Positions 1-11,599 of a DNA stretch of 64,000 nucleotides are shown here, in pieces; positions within the stretch are counted from its first letter, which is position 1; the number at the start of each line of letters is the position of its first letter. Location: contig NZ_CP035492.1 of assembly GCF_004135365.1 (NCBI RefSeq), positions 3,220,001-3,284,000 of the forward strand, read 5' to 3'. Below the pieces are notes generated by a model. The model did no database searches and had not been told where the DNA came from. It saw only the letters and a program-made list of their open reading frames with translations. The stretch comes from Paenibacillus protaetiae (lineage in GTDB: Bacteria; Bacillota; Bacilli; Paenibacillales; Paenibacillaceae). Position numbers and translations under genes: made by a program.

Positions 1-589
1 CCGACGGCTTGAATAAAATGTCCGGATCAATCCTGCTGTTGCCGATGTCGTGAAAAAGCCCCGCCATAGCAATCTGCATCCAATCCTTTTGCGGCAGCCC
101 TACCCATTGTGCAATCAAATAAGAGGTTAAAGCGCATGCTGCACTGCTGTGATACATATATTCCGGCTGCTTAAAGCTCCGCGGCGCAAATGTAAGAGGG
201 TTGTAGCTCCCGATATGGCGCAAAACCTTCTCCAGCTGCTGACGCAGCTCCAACACCGGTATTTCACCAGCGGCTGCCGATTTGAACGTCTTTTTCAGGA
301 GCTCGACCAAGCGTTCGTATTCATCATCAAATGGGATTGGAGCAGCGGGGGCCTTGATCAGGCCAGCATTCTGCTCCTGAATCTCATCGCTGCCGTCTTG
401 ATTGGGCGGCATCGTCCGATTACGGTCGTCGCTAATTGAAACTTGCTGCACCATAAATGCCTTCAAGATTTCAATTTCACGCCCTTGAATCACTTTGCCT
501 TTATGAAACAGAGTGCTGCCAAGCGGAGTGAGTACATCTCCCGCAAGCTTATCACCTAACTTAAGTTGTGATACTGCCACTACGCTCAC
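1..589 (-). CDS. HD-GYP domain protein, probable cyclic-di-GMP phosphodiesterase (partial)
   Basis: The minus strand is open from a GTG at 589 to the window edge, so only about the first 196 residues are seen and the C-terminal part is missing. The N-terminus (MSVVAVSQLKLGDKLAGDVL) resembles the leader found in Firmicute HD-GYP proteins. Near the edge the translation gives a metal-binding HD motif (GLFHDIGNSRIDPDILFKPS), the core of the HD-GYP fold that hydrolyses cyclic di-GMP. The GYP motif itself would lie outside the window, so the activity is inferred. An AGGAG ribosome binding site precedes the GTG by 11 bases. The gene follows gyrA on the same strand after 45 bp and could be read through from it. 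Confidence 0.8.
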   Translation of the reverse strand, partial: MSVVAVSQLKLGDKLAGDVLTPLGSTLFHKGKVIQGREIEILKAFMVQQVSISDDRNRTMPPNQDGSDEIQEQNAGLIKAPAAPIPFDDEYERLVELLKKTFKSAAAGEIPVLELRQQLEKVLRHIGSYNPLTFAPRSFKQPEYMYHSSAACALTSYLIAQWVGLPQKDWMQIAMAGLFHDIGNSRIDPDILFKPS

Positions 590-634
590 AATGATTCCCG
601 CTCCTCTTATGTCAGATTTGAATAATCGGCTTCA

Positions 635-3124
635 CTATTCCAAATCAGTTGGTCCCGCAGCCCCTTCGTCGTTCTCGTCATCCTGCAGGTCCGAATCCTC
701 ATTGCGCGCAACACGGGTCACCGTCGCTACGGAATCGTCATCACGCGTATTGATCAGCTTCACGCCTTGCGTGTTGCGTCCCATCGTCGAGATGCCCTCC
801 ATACTGGTCCGGATCATCGTACCTGAGGCTGTCATGATCATCAGGTCCTCTTCGTTCTCAACCACTTTAAGGCTGACGACAGGGCCATTCTTATCTGTGA
901 TGTTCAATGTCTTGATCCCTTTGCCGCCACGGCTTTGCACCCGGTATTCGGATATCGGCGTACGTTTGCCGTAACCTTTCGAAGTTACGATAAGCACGTC
1001 ATTGTCCGGATCGACAATATCCATATCGATAACGATATCGCCTTCTTCGAGCTGAATGCCCTTCACCCCGGTTGCAGGGCGTCCCATCGTACGGACATCC
1101 GTCTCCGGGAAGCGGATTGACATGCCTTGGGCCGTACCCATAATAATTTCCTTTGTGCCGTCGGTAAGTTTAACGCCAATCAGATCATCATCTTCGCGCA
1201 GCGAAATCGCAATAAGGCCCACCTTGCGAATGTTGCTGTAATCGTCCAGAGGAGTTTTCTTCACGACGCCCTGACGGGTTGCAAAGAACAAAAATTTATC
1301 AGGGTCAAGCGACTCAACCGGTATGACAGCGTGAATCGTCTCGCCTTGTTCAATTTGGATCAAGTTAATAATCGGCGTTCCCCGTGCAGTACGGCTAAGA
1401 TCCGGAATCTCATAAGCTTTCAGCTTGTAGACCTTGCCTTTATTCGTAAAGAACAGCAGGTTGTGGTGCGTATTGGAAACAAACAGATGCTCGACAAAAT
1501 CATCATCCTTTGTATCCATGCCTACCACACCTTTGCCCCCGCGCTTCTGGCTGCGGTACGTCGAGACCGGCAGGCGTTTAATATAACCGGTATGGGTGAT
1601 GGAGATAAACACATCCTCGCGCGGGATCAGGTCTTCATCCAAAATTTCTTCGTCGCTCAGCGTAATTTCCGTGCGGCGTTCATCGTTGAATTTTTCCTTA
1701 ATCTCATTGAGCTCGGTGCTGATAATATCCAGAACAAGCTGCTCGTCGGCCAGAATGGCTTTATATTCGGCAATTTTACGCAGCAGTTCCGCATATTCCG
1801 CCTCGATTTTCTCGCGTTCCAGACCGGTCAGGCGCTGGAGGCGCATATCGAGAATCGCTTGCGATTGATCGTAGCTGAGCGAGAAGCGCTCCATCAATCC
1901 TTCTCTAGCTATATCGGTCGTTTGTGAAGAACGGATAAGCGCAATTACTTCATCCAGATGGTCAAGCGCAATTCGCAAGCCTTCCAGAATGTGGGCGCGT
2001 GCTTCCGCTTTTCTCAGATCAAACTCCGTGCGGCGGCGTATAACTTCGATCTGATGCTGCAAATAATGGTATAAAATGTCGCGCAGGTTCAATATTCTCG
2101 GCTGGCCGTCCACAAGGGCAAGCATGTTGATACCGAAGTTGAACTGCATTTGCGTTTGTTTGTACAGGTTGTTTAACACGACGCTTGGATTAACGTCACG
2201 GCGCAGCTCGATGACAACACGCATGCCGTTACGGTCCGATTCATCACGCAGATCGGTAATGCCGTCGATCTTTTTCTCGCGGACAAGCTCGGCGATTTTC
2301 TCCACCAGGCGTGCTTTGATCACCTGATACGGCAGCTCGTGAACGATAATGCGGGCTTTGCCGCCGTTCTCTTCGATTTCGGCGCGGGCGCGCATCGTTA
2401 CCGTGCCGCGTCCGGTCAAATATGCCTGGCGGATGCCATGGCGGCCAAGCACCAGACCTGCGGTCGGGAAGTCAGGGCCTTTCACATACTCCATCAGCTC
2501 AACCGGCGTAATGTCCGGGTTGGCAATAAGCGCCTGCACCCCATCAATGACTTCACCAAGGTTATGCGGAGGAATATTAGTCGCCATACCAACCGCAATA
2601 CCGGTTACCCCGTTAACAAGCAGATTCGGAAAACGGGCAGGCAAAACGGCCGGTTCTTTCTCCTCGCCATCATAGTTCGGGACAAAATCAACCGTATCTT
2701 TATTCAAATCCCGCATCATTTCCATCGCGATTTTCGTTAAACGGGATTCCGTATAACGCATCGCAGCTGCGCCGTCGCCGTCGATCGAACCAAAGTTGCC
2801 GTGTCCGTCGACCAGCATGTAACGCATGGAGAAATCTTGCGCCAAACGAACCATCGTCTCATAAACGGCTGCATCGCCGTGCGGGTGATACTTACCGATT
2901 ACGTCGCCTACGATTCTCGCAGATTTCTTATAAGGCTTGTCCGGCGACATGCCAAGCTCCGACATCGAATATAAAATACGCCGGTGCACCGGCTTCAGCC
3001 CGTCCCTCACATCGGGAAGCGCGCGGCTTACGATAATACTCATTGCGTAATCCATAAAGGAATCACGCATTTCCGTACTAATATCACGGTCTATAATTTG
3101 CGAATTTCGCTGGTCTTCCGCCAT
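635..3124 (-). CDS. gyrA: DNA gyrase subunit A
   Basis: Breakage-reunion subunit of type II topoisomerase, forming A2B2 with GyrB to introduce negative supercoils. It is 829 residues from the ATG at 3124, chosen because a GGGAGG lies 6 bases upstream; an upstream ATG at 3154 has no such site. The catalytic tyrosine is Tyr124 in AAAMRYTE. C-terminal pinwheel repeats carry the GyrA-box type motif RGGKG twice. The quinolone-resistance region reads [10 protein letters not shown], so alanine (residue 85) replaces the serine usual in B. subtilis and E. coli (Ser83). The gene is separated from gyrB by an opposite-strand YheC/D gene, unlike the adjacent gyrB-gyrA of B. subtilis. Confidence 0.97.
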   Translation of the reverse strand: MAEDQRNSQIIDRDISTEMRDSFMDYAMSIIVSRALPDVRDGLKPVHRRILYSMSELGMSPDKPYKKSARIVGDVIGKYHPHGDAAVYETMVRLAQDFSMRYMLVDGHGNFGSIDGDGAAAMRYTESRLTKIAMEMMRDLNKDTVDFVPNYDGEEKEPAVLPARFPNLLVNGVTGIAVGMATNIPPHNLGEVIDGVQALIANPDITPVELMEYVKGPDFPTAGLVLGRHGIRQAYLTGRGTVTMRARAEIEENGGKARIIVHELPYQVIKARLVEKIAELVREKKIDGITDLRDESDRNGMRVVIELRRDVNPSVVLNNLYKQTQMQFNFGINMLALVDGQPRILNLRDILYHYLQHQIEVIRRRTEFDLRKAEARAHILEGLRIALDHLDEVIALIRSSQTTDIAREGLMERFSLSYDQSQAILDMRLQRLTGLEREKIEAEYAELLRKIAEYKAILADEQLVLDIISTELNEIKEKFNDERRTEITLSDEEILDEDLIPREDVFISITHTGYIKRLPVSTYRSQKRGGKGVVGMDTKDDDFVEHLFVSNTHHNLLFFTNKGKVYKLKAYEIPDLSRTARGTPIINLIQIEQGETIHAVIPVESLDPDKFLFFATRQGVVKKTPLDDYSNIRKVGLIAISLREDDDLIGVKLTDGTKEIIMGTAQGMSIRFPETDVRTMGRPATGVKGIQLEEGDIVIDMDIVDPDNDVLIVTSKGYGKRTPISEYRVQSRGGKGIKTLNITDKNGPVVSLKVVENEEDLMIMTASGTMIRTSMEGISTMGRNTQGVKLINTRDDDSVATVTRVARNEDSDLQDDENDEGAAGPTDLE

Positions 3125-3441
3125 GTTATACCTCCCTGACGTATCTATCGCCACATGCTCGGTTGGCAGTTATGCCGATGGCGAACATGAATACCCATTA
3201 TATTACTTTCACAAAAAGGGATTCGTTAAACGTTCCCCCGCCGTTCTGCTGGCCCGGTTACCCGGACGGCAGAAACATTATTTTCTAAAAACAGGAAAAT
3301 AGCCGATTATCTCTTTCCTTTGTTTAAAAGGTGCATAAGATAAACAGACCCAACTTTCATTATACCACTCATTCCAAAGTCTGTCTCCTTCATGCTTGAT
3401 ATACCGCCTGTCCAGGTTAACGATCGAAAGGAGATTTACGA

Positions 3442-4209
3442 GTGGCCATTCAACGCGTCCAAAGCAAATGGGCAAAAACAAAAGTGCTGCTTCAATCGGA
3501 GCAGTTGCGTGAATACATGCCGCTGACAAAACGATTAGAACCCGAAACGCTTCGCTCCATGCTCGATAAATACGGCATGGTGTATGTGAAGCCGGTAAAC
3601 GGCACATTTGGCCATGGCGTCATTCGCGTGGAGCATCATCCCGGCGGCGGCGCACGTTCGTACACGTTCCAGGAGGGAACGTCTCTCGCATCGTGCGGCT
3701 CGTATGAAGAGCTGCACCGCCGGCTGCTGGCCAAAATCAAACGCCGGCCTTACCTGGTCCAGCAAGGAATCGAGCTTCTGCGCCATCAGAACCGAAGGTT
3801 CGACATCCGCGCCATGGTGCAAAAAAACGGCCCACACTGGGAAACAACCGGCCTGATCGGACGGCTGGCGCATCCCAAGCGGATCGTTACTAACTATCAC
3901 AGCGGCGGAACGCCGATGGATTTGTCCATGCTGATGATCGGGCATCTGCAGGGCAATGAGCTGCACGAATTTGAAGAGAAATTGAGGCGGCTGGGTGTAG
4001 CCATTGCCAATCAGCTGCAGACCGCCTATCCCGGGCTAAAAGAGATTGGCGTCGATATAGCCGTGGATACGAAAATGCATCCCTGGATACTCGAGGTCAA
4101 TACACTGCCGGACCCGTTTATTTTCCGCAAACTGAAAGATAAGCGCGTATTCCCGAAAATTTATCGCTATGCCGTCGCTTACGGCCGGTTTAGAAAACGG
4201 TCCAAATAA
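3442..4209 (+). CDS. YheC/YheD family ATP-grasp protein (spore-coat associated family)
   Basis: Protein of 255 residues from a GTG with AAAGGAG nearby. It has the character of the YheC/YheD family: a conserved YVKPVNGTFGHGV segment near residue 50, a YLVQQGIEL segment near 110, FDIRAMVQKN near 120, and a closing ATP-grasp motif WILEVNTLPDP near residue 220. Relatives in Bacillus are linked to the endospore coat; the substrate is unknown. The gene lies alone on the plus strand between minus-strand gyrA and gyrB. Shorter than the ~350-450 residue Bacillus YheC/D, it consists mainly of the ATP-grasp part. The role is inferred from family only. Confidence 0.8.
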   Translation: MAIQRVQSKWAKTKVLLQSEQLREYMPLTKRLEPETLRSMLDKYGMVYVKPVNGTFGHGVIRVEHHPGGGARSYTFQEGTSLASCGSYEELHRRLLAKIKRRPYLVQQGIELLRHQNRRFDIRAMVQKNGPHWETTGLIGRLAHPKRIVTNYHSGGTPMDLSMLMIGHLQGNELHEFEEKLRRLGVAIANQLQTAYPGLKEIGVDIAVDTKMHPWILEVNTLPDPFIFRKLKDKRVFPKIYRYAVAYGRFRKRSK

Positions 4210-4246
4210 GCCGATCCGCCACGCTCTGCATTCCCCCGCAGGATAC

Positions 4247-4324
4247 AAAAAAAAGCCGCTCTATCAAGAACGTGAACGACTGCCCTTTAAAGGCCCGCCG
4301 TTCACGAAGTAGAGACGGCTTTTT
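4247..4324. terminator. Bidirectional intrinsic terminator between the YheC/D gene and gyrB
   Basis: A long stem pairs an A-tract plus AGCCG-CTCTA on the left with TAGAG-CGGCT plus a T-tract on the right, with an inner CGTGAACG/CGTTCACG stem. The A and T tracts on the two sides suit termination of both converging genes. Confidence 0.8.
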
Positions 4325-4343
4325 ATTTTGAATTATCCCGCCG

Positions 4344-6259
<1,916 letters not shown>

Positions 6260-6291
6260 TCACTGCTCCTCTCATACCTGATCCCAAATCT

Positions 6292-6543
6292 CTATCCATT
6301 AGCCGCAAAATGATTGGCTCTTTTTTTCAACGTAGAGGATGATATGGGAGAATAAAAAATTTTACTCTCGGTCACTACGATGGACTTCGGATCCTCTTCC
6401 CCGATCATCTCCACCGTCTTCCGTTTGCGGGACTCCGCAACAAACTGCTTGGAAAGCTTGGAGGATTGCTCAATGGAAATATCAAAGATGGCTACAAGCT
6501 CGGAAGCCCGAATTATTTTTTCTCCGCCTAAATGAATATACAA
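6292..6543 (-). CDS. remB: Extracellular matrix regulator RemB (DUF370)
   Basis: Protein of 83 residues with the DUF370 signature start MYIHLGGEKIIRASELVAIFD. In B. subtilis the homologue (YaaB/RemB) sits between recF and gyrB and promotes biofilm matrix gene expression together with the paralogue RemA. Position here is the same, 23 bp after recF and 38 bp before gyrB on the same strand, so it is probably part of the dnaA-recF-gyrB transcription unit. Assignment rests on sequence and synteny. Confidence 0.9.
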   Translation of the reverse strand: MYIHLGGEKIIRASELVAIFDISIEQSSKLSKQFVAESRKRKTVEMIGEEDPKSIVVTESKIFYSPISSSTLKKRANHFAANG

Positions 6544-6566
6544 TGAATTCGCTCCTCCCGGCCTTC

Positions 6567-7676
6567 CTAACGTGTCACTTGGCCTTCCCGCACATGATAA
6601 ATACCGGCATCATGAAGCTTGGCAATATTGACGCTTTCGATTCCGGTTGTTGTTATAAACGTTTGCACTTTGCTTTGAAAAGTTTCGATAAGCTGCGTCT
6701 GGCGGTGCTGGTCCAGCTCTGACAGCACATCGTCCAGCAGCAAGAGCGGATATTCGCCGATCTCTTCCCGAATCAGCTCAATTTCCGCCAGTTTCAGCGA
6801 CAAGGCCGTCGTGCGCTGCTGCCCTTGCGAGCCGTAAACATGCGCTTCCTTGCCGTTTATATAAAAAGCAAGATCATCCCGATGAGGCCCGGCAAGCGTC
6901 ATTCCCCTGCGAACCTCCTGATCTTTCACCTGTGATAACTTTAACATAAATTGTTCAAATAAAACAGTTTCATCTTCCGAGGAGCCTGCGTCAAACGATG
7001 GCCGGTACTCAATGACAAGCTGCTCCAGGCCTGCTGTTATGCCGCTATGAATTTGCTCTGCCCAGCCTTGCAGTTTATGAATAAAGTGTTTCCTTTTTTT
7101 CATAATTTTAACACCATGCTCCGCAAGCTGCATATTCCATACATCCATCATCGCCTGCTGGAAGCTGCCGCTGCCGGCTGTCTTTAAATAATTGTTACGC
7201 TGGACAAGCACTTTGGCGTATTGCTGAAGCGTATGCAAATAACCGGGCTGCACCTGACCGATCTCCATGTCGAGAAACCGTCTCCGCACGCCCGGTGTGC
7301 CTTTCACTATTTCCAAATCTTCCGGCGCAAACATGACCACATTAAGCGATCCGACAAAATCACTCAGCTTGCGCTGCTCGAGGCCGTTAATTTTGGCTCG
7401 TTTGCCCTGTGTGGACAAAGATAAATCCAGCTTCACCGCGCCGTACCGCTTATCGACTTCGCCGTGGATCCGCGCCGCATCGGCCTGCCAGCCGATCAGC
7501 TCCTTGTCCTTGGAGGTGCGATGCGATTTGGTGAGGGCCAGCACAAAGATGGATTCCAGCAAATTCGTTTTCCCTTGTGCATTAGGCCCAACAAACAAAT
7601 TCACTTGATTGTCCGTCTGCAGCTCCAGCTGGCTGTAGTTCCGGTAGTTTTGCAGATGGATTTGTTTTAAAAACAC
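6567..7676 (-). CDS. recF: DNA replication and repair protein RecF
   Basis: SMC-like ATPase that helps load RecA at ssDNA gaps with RecO and RecR. It has 369 residues from the GTG at 7676 (VFLKQIHLQNYRNYSQLEL), preceded by GGGAGG; the longer frame from 7742 overlaps yaaA and lacks a site. Walker A is GPNAQGKTN, the ABC-type signature is YGSQGQQRTTALSLKLAE, and Walker B is LLLLDDVLSELD. It lies 28 bp downstream of yaaA in the usual dnaN-yaaA-recF order. Confidence 0.96.
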   Translation of the reverse strand: MFLKQIHLQNYRNYSQLELQTDNQVNLFVGPNAQGKTNLLESIFVLALTKSHRTSKDKELIGWQADAARIHGEVDKRYGAVKLDLSLSTQGKRAKINGLEQRKLSDFVGSLNVVMFAPEDLEIVKGTPGVRRRFLDMEIGQVQPGYLHTLQQYAKVLVQRNNYLKTAGSGSFQQAMMDVWNMQLAEHGVKIMKKRKHFIHKLQGWAEQIHSGITAGLEQLVIEYRPSFDAGSSEDETVLFEQFMLKLSQVKDQEVRRGMTLAGPHRDDLAFYINGKEAHVYGSQGQQRTTALSLKLAEIELIREEIGEYPLLLLDDVLSELDQHRQTQLIETFQSKVQTFITTTGIESVNIAKLHDAGIYHVREGQVTR

Positions 7677-7704
7677 GATAGGCCCTCCCGGTTGCCGGGC
7701 ATAT

Positions 7705-7920
7705 TCACGTCCTGGTGACCGTAAATACGCCGCAGCCTTCAACTTCTATCCGATCTCCTGCATACAGCTTTCTGCCGCGCCGGTTATCCGGCTCTCCGTT
7801 AATAAGAACCTCATTCTCCTGCAAAAAAAACTTCGCATGCCCGCCGGTTTGAATGCAGTCAGCCAGCTTCAAAAACTGGCCGAGCTGAATGTATTCGGTG
7901 TGAATCTCGATTTGTTTCAT
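7705..7920 (-). CDS. yaaA: S4-domain RNA-binding protein YaaA
   Basis: Small 71-residue protein with one S4 fold: LGQFLKLADCIQTGGHAKFFL followed by VLINGEPDNRRGRKLYAGDRI. Homologues in Bacillus lie between dnaN and recF and have been linked to 50S ribosome assembly. Here it is 41 bp from dnaN and 28 bp from recF, same strand, consistent with one operon. Confidence 0.92.
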   Translation of the reverse strand: MKQIEIHTEYIQLGQFLKLADCIQTGGHAKFFLQENEVLINGEPDNRRGRKLYAGDRIEVEGCGVFTVTRT

Positions 7921-7961
7921 CGGTATTCCCGTTCCTCTCTGCTTATCTTTGATCCGGCCGC

Positions 7962-9104
7962 TTAGCCGGTTGTCCGGTAAGGCAAAATGATATAGGTGCT
8001 GTGCTCGTAGTCGGTTGGTTTAATGACAATCGGGCTCATTGCGCCGTTAAAGCCGATCAAAATTTGCTCGCTGTCGATAACCTTCAGCACATCCAGCATA
8101 TATTTGGAGTTAAACGCGATACGCAGCGGATCGCCGGACATCCGGCCTACTTCCAGCTGCTCGGTAACGCGGCCCAGTTCGGTAGAGCTTGACGATATTT
8201 CAATTGATTGGTCGTCTTGCGTCACAATGCGGACGATATTGGTTTTTTCCTCGCGGCTCATCAAATAAGCGCGGTCGATTGCGTCGGTTAATTTTTTCGT
8301 ATCCAGCACGAGTTCTGTTTTGTACACCTGCGGAATAATTTTGGAAGTATCCGGGTAAGTGCCGTCCAGTACGCGGGAATAGAACAAAATATTGTCGATT
8401 TTGAACAGAACTTGATTGTCCGCTACGACAATATCGACAGGCGTATTATGTTCCGGCACCAGCTTCGACAGCTCGACCAGCGTTTTGGCCGCGATGACGA
8501 CATTATGGAAACGGGTATCTTCCGGCGCTTCCACGGTGGCGAAACGGCTGGCCAAGCGGTGGCGGTCGGTGGCTACAAATTTCAATTCCCCGTTTTGGAG
8601 CGTCCAAAGCACACCTGTCAAAATAGCCATTTGTTCATTGGCGGAAGCGGCCAGCACTGTCTGACGGATCATCGCTTTCAGCAAATCGCCCGGAATCGGG
8701 AACGATTCATTCTCATCAATGGAAGGCAGAACCGGAAATTCCTCCGGGTCCAGACCAACCATCTGAATATCGGTCGAGCCGGAACGGATCTGCGTCTGGA
8801 ACTGGGCGTTTACTTCGAATTCGACTTGGTCCGAAGGAAGCTTCTTCACGATTTCCACAAAAAACTTCGCCGGCAAAACGACGCTTCCCGGCTTGTCCAC
8901 ATGTGCATAAATATTTCCGTCTTGTTCTACTGGAATAAAGCTTTGAATAGATATATCGGTATCACTTGCTGTAAGCGTAATGCCCTGATGCGTCACTTCG
9001 ATCTTGATGCCGCCGAGAATCGGAATGGTTGGTCTGGAGGACGCAGCTTTGGCTACATGCTGGATAGCTTCGTTCAGTTCATTTTTAGCTATTTTTAATT
9101 TCAT
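7962..9104 (-). CDS. dnaN: DNA polymerase III subunit beta (sliding clamp)
   Basis: Processivity clamp for the replicative polymerase, 380 residues, the usual length. The start MKLKIAKNELNEAIQHVAKA and the end MSPIVIKPTDYEHSTYIILPYRTTG are family hallmarks; the C-terminus forms part of the clamp-binding pocket. The dimer ring is built of three repeated domains of about 125 residues each. The gene is separated from dnaA by 251 bp that hold the origin unwinding element. Confidence 0.97.
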   Translation of the reverse strand: MKLKIAKNELNEAIQHVAKAASSRPTIPILGGIKIEVTHQGITLTASDTDISIQSFIPVEQDGNIYAHVDKPGSVVLPAKFFVEIVKKLPSDQVEFEVNAQFQTQIRSGSTDIQMVGLDPEEFPVLPSIDENESFPIPGDLLKAMIRQTVLAASANEQMAILTGVLWTLQNGELKFVATDRHRLASRFATVEAPEDTRFHNVVIAAKTLVELSKLVPEHNTPVDIVVADNQVLFKIDNILFYSRVLDGTYPDTSKIIPQVYKTELVLDTKKLTDAIDRAYLMSREEKTNIVRIVTQDDQSIEISSSSTELGRVTEQLEVGRMSGDPLRIAFNSKYMLDVLKVIDSEQILIGFNGAMSPIVIKPTDYEHSTYIILPYRTTG

Positions 9105-9204
9105 GTGTTGAATTCACTCCTAAATTGAATGTAGGCCGAGGCACATGGCCTGTTTTCGGGAAAAAGGTCGGATTTTGAAAAGGCAGCGCAAGCTGCTTGT
9201 TTAG

Positions 9205-9299
9205 ATGATGATTTATTTAAAAAAATAGTAGTAGTAGCAGTAGGGCACCTGAATATGTGGATAAGCCCCCAGAACGTTGATAAAGCAAGCCTATCCACA
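9205..9299. other. Origin unwinding element with DnaA-trios (dnaA-dnaN spacer)
   Basis: On the dnaA-sense (minus) strand the order is a DnaA box TTATCCACA (9264-9256), a short GC spacer, then CTACTGCTACTACTACTA (9243-9226) and an AT-rich stretch TTTTTTTAAATAAAT. This is the arrangement of the B. subtilis basal unwinding system: DnaA box, GC-rich gap, 3'-GAT trio repeats, DUE. On the plus strand the trios read TAG-TAG-TAG-TAG-CAG-TAG at 9226-9243. A second box-like CTATCCACA lies at 9291-9299. Function is inferred from known origins. Confidence 0.85.
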
Positions 9300-9355
9300 T
9301 GTGCATAGCGTGTGCATAGGCTTGCTTGGTTGTTCATATGTTTTCACAGCTTGGC

Positions 9356-10705
9356 TTACGTATGATTCCGGACTTTTTCCGACAAGTTCTGCACGATCTT
9401 ATAAAGTTCCGGATCTTGTTTCAGCTGCTGCGTAATTTTCTCATGCGCATGGATGACGGTTGTATGGTCGCGGCCGCCAAATGCTTCGCCGATTTTAGGC
9501 AGGGAATAATCCGTCAGCTCCCGGGATAAATACATGGCGATTTGGCGCGGAAAAGCGACGGCTTTCGTCCTTTTGCGCGCTTTAAACTCTTCCAGGCGAA
9601 GGCCGTAAAACTCGCCGACCTTTTGCTGAATATCCTGAATTGTAATCATTTTCGGGCGGCTGGTCGGGATAATATCTTTAAGCGCCTCTGCTGCCAAATG
9701 CGACGTAATATCTTCATTGATCAGCGAGGAGTAAGCGACCACCCGAATTAAAGCGCCTTCCAATTCACGGATGTTGGTATCAATCTGGCTTGCAATATAA
9801 ATCATCGCTTCGTTTGGAATATCGAGGTTCTCCGCTTTTGCTTTTTTGCGCAAAATCGCAATCCGCGTCTCCAAATCCGGCGCTTGAATATCCGTGATAA
9901 GGCCCCATTCAAAGCGGGAACGCAGCCGTTCCTCCAGCGTCGGAATTTCCTTAGGCGTGCGGTCGCTGGAAATAACGATCTGTTTCCGTTCCTCATGCAG
10001 CGCATTAAAAGTATGGAAAAACTCTTCCTGGGTGCCGTCTTTGCCGGCGAGAAACTGGATGTCGTCAATGAGCAGCACGTCGATATTCCGGTATTTATTG
10101 CGGAAGCTTTCGCCGCGGTTATCCCGGATTGCATTAATGAATTCGTTCGTAAACTTCTCGGACGAAATATACATAATCTTGGTGCGCGGATTATGTTCCA
10201 TAATGTAATGGCCGATCGCATGCATCAAGTGGGTTTTGCCGAGCCCTACGCCGCCGTATAGGAACAGCGGGTTGTACGCTTTGGCAGGCGCTTCCGCGAC
10301 AGCCAGCGATGCGGCATGCGCAAAGCGGTTGTTCGCGCCGATGACAAACGTATCGAAAGTGTATTTCGGGTTAAGCATATTAGAGAAAGGCTCTTCCTGG
10401 ACGGAAGGCAGCTCAACCGGCGGCGGAGCCTGAAGTACGGGTTCAGCCGTTCTTGCTTCTTCAATTGAAAAACGAACGTCCACCTGCCTGCCTAGAAATT
10501 CAAACAGGGTCGTTCGTATAAGTTTCGTATATCGGCCTTCCAGCCATTCCGCGGCAAATGTCGTCGGCGCGGTTACTTCCAGCAGCGATTCATTAATGAA
10601 GGAAGCTTTGGTCGCTTTAAACCAGGTATCAAAGCTTGGTTTGCTCAGCTTTGTCTGGATGATCGACAACACTTGCTGCCATATATCGTAATTATGGCTG
10701 TCCAC
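9356..10705 (-). CDS. dnaA: Chromosomal replication initiator DnaA
   Basis: Initiator ATPase of 449 residues, normal for Bacillales. It has an N-terminal interaction domain ([20 protein letters not shown]), a variable linker, then an AAA+ core with Walker [10 protein letters not shown] near residue 150 and Walker [10 protein letters not shown] near 210. The C-terminal helix-turn-helix carries the DnaA signature [18 protein letters not shown], which binds TTATCCACA. Box clusters on both sides imply autoregulation. It is the first gene of the minus-strand replichore. Confidence 0.98.
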   Translation of the reverse strand: MDSHNYDIWQQVLSIIQTKLSKPSFDTWFKATKASFINESLLEVTAPTTFAAEWLEGRYTKLIRTTLFEFLGRQVDVRFSIEEARTAEPVLQAPPPVELPSVQEEPFSNMLNPKYTFDTFVIGANNRFAHAASLAVAEAPAKAYNPLFLYGGVGLGKTHLMHAIGHYIMEHNPRTKIMYISSEKFTNEFINAIRDNRGESFRNKYRNIDVLLIDDIQFLAGKDGTQEEFFHTFNALHEERKQIVISSDRTPKEIPTLEERLRSRFEWGLITDIQAPDLETRIAILRKKAKAENLDIPNEAMIYIASQIDTNIRELEGALIRVVAYSSLINEDITSHLAAEALKDIIPTSRPKMITIQDIQQKVGEFYGLRLEEFKARKRTKAVAFPRQIAMYLSRELTDYSLPKIGEAFGGRDHTTVIHAHEKITQQLKQDPELYKIVQNLSEKVRNHT

Positions 10706-11143
10706 AGACTGTCACTCCTATCCCAATACTAAAAAAAGCACTTTTATGTGAGAAATCATGTCGAAAAACATGGGTGTATACCGAAATCATCCACATTATG
10801 AAGTTCATGAACAGGATGAGTTATAAATAGGGGATAAGTTTGTTCACAATGTTATCCACAGGGTGTTGATAAAGCTGAGGTTAAATCGCTGTCATCCACA
10901 TCTAAAACAAATTAATCATAGCAAAAGATCCCTTGTATTTCAACGAATTCGGCGATTTTATCCACAACGTCAATAGGTTGTGCATAGAAGTTATCTACAA
11001 CACTAGATATTGTTTATATCTTGTTAAGTTTCGACAGGATTCGCACAATGGCCGGCTGAAATTGTGCACATGTTATTAGTTTGTGTCGATAAGGGGGCAT
11101 TTCATTCAGTTGTCCACAATTTATGGCGAATGGATGCCCGGCA
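10706..11143. other. oriC, DnaA-box cluster upstream of dnaA
   Basis: The 564-bp gap between divergent dnaA and rpmH has no gene. Exact DnaA boxes TTATCCACA occur at 10852-10860 and 10958-10966. One-mismatch boxes are TCATCCACA at 10788-10796 and 10892-10900, TTATCTACA at 10991-10999 and TTGTCCACA at 11110-11118. All lie on the same strand. Genes diverge from this point, which marks the switch between replichores. Together with the trio element beyond dnaA this makes a bipartite oriC of Bacillus type. Confidence 0.9.
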
Positions 11144-11172
11144 TTGACTTTTAGGCACTAACATGGTTTAAT
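11144..11172 (+). promoter_or_regulatory. Sigma-A promoter of rpmH
   Basis: TTGACT at 11144-11149, a 17-base spacer, then TTTAAT at 11167-11172, about 100 bp before rpmH. Confidence 0.65.
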
Positions 11173-11269
11173 TGAAAAAGCTTTTTTTCTCCGGTAACGG
11201 TACGTCCTCCTTTCGTGGGACGAGTTCGTTTCTGAAGGAGGAGCATGATATAGGGGAGGTGCATTACGA

Positions 11270-11404
11270 ATGAGACCTACATTTAAACCAAATGTAAGCA
11301 AACGCAAAAAAGTCCATGGTTTCCGCAAACGGATGAGCACGAAGAATGGACGCAAAGTTTTGGCGGCACGCCGTCAAAAAGGAAGAAAAGTTCTTAGCGC
11401 GTAA
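11270..11404 (+). CDS. rpmH: 50S ribosomal protein L34
   Basis: A 44-residue, very basic protein beginning [20 protein letters not shown] and ending KGRKVLSA, the full L34 sequence type. A GGGGAGGT ribosome binding site precedes the ATG. It is a component of the large subunit and the first gene of the rightward replichore, next to rnpA as in nearly all bacteria. Confidence 0.97.
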   Translation: MRPTFKPNVSKRKKVHGFRKRMSTKNGRKVLAARRQKGRKVLSA

Positions 11405-11409
11405 AGTTG

Positions 11410-11436
11410 AAGACCACGTCCGGTGGTCTTTTTTTT
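11410..11436 (+). terminator. Intrinsic terminator after rpmH
   Basis: Stem AAGACCAC/GGTGGTCTT with a four-base loop and a run of T. It would separate high-level rpmH transcription from rnpA, 160 bp further on. Confidence 0.85.
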
Positions 11437-11599
11437 TACCTTGGAACAGACAGGCCGGCTGAGGAAGAGACGCCAAACGCCGGCTTGACGTTATAGATTA
11501 AAAAGGTAGCTACATATAAAAAAGATGGACAGCTGCCTGTTAAGCTGATGTGTAATCGGCAATACTGGCTGACAGGATGGAAAGAGCGGTGAGTGAAGC

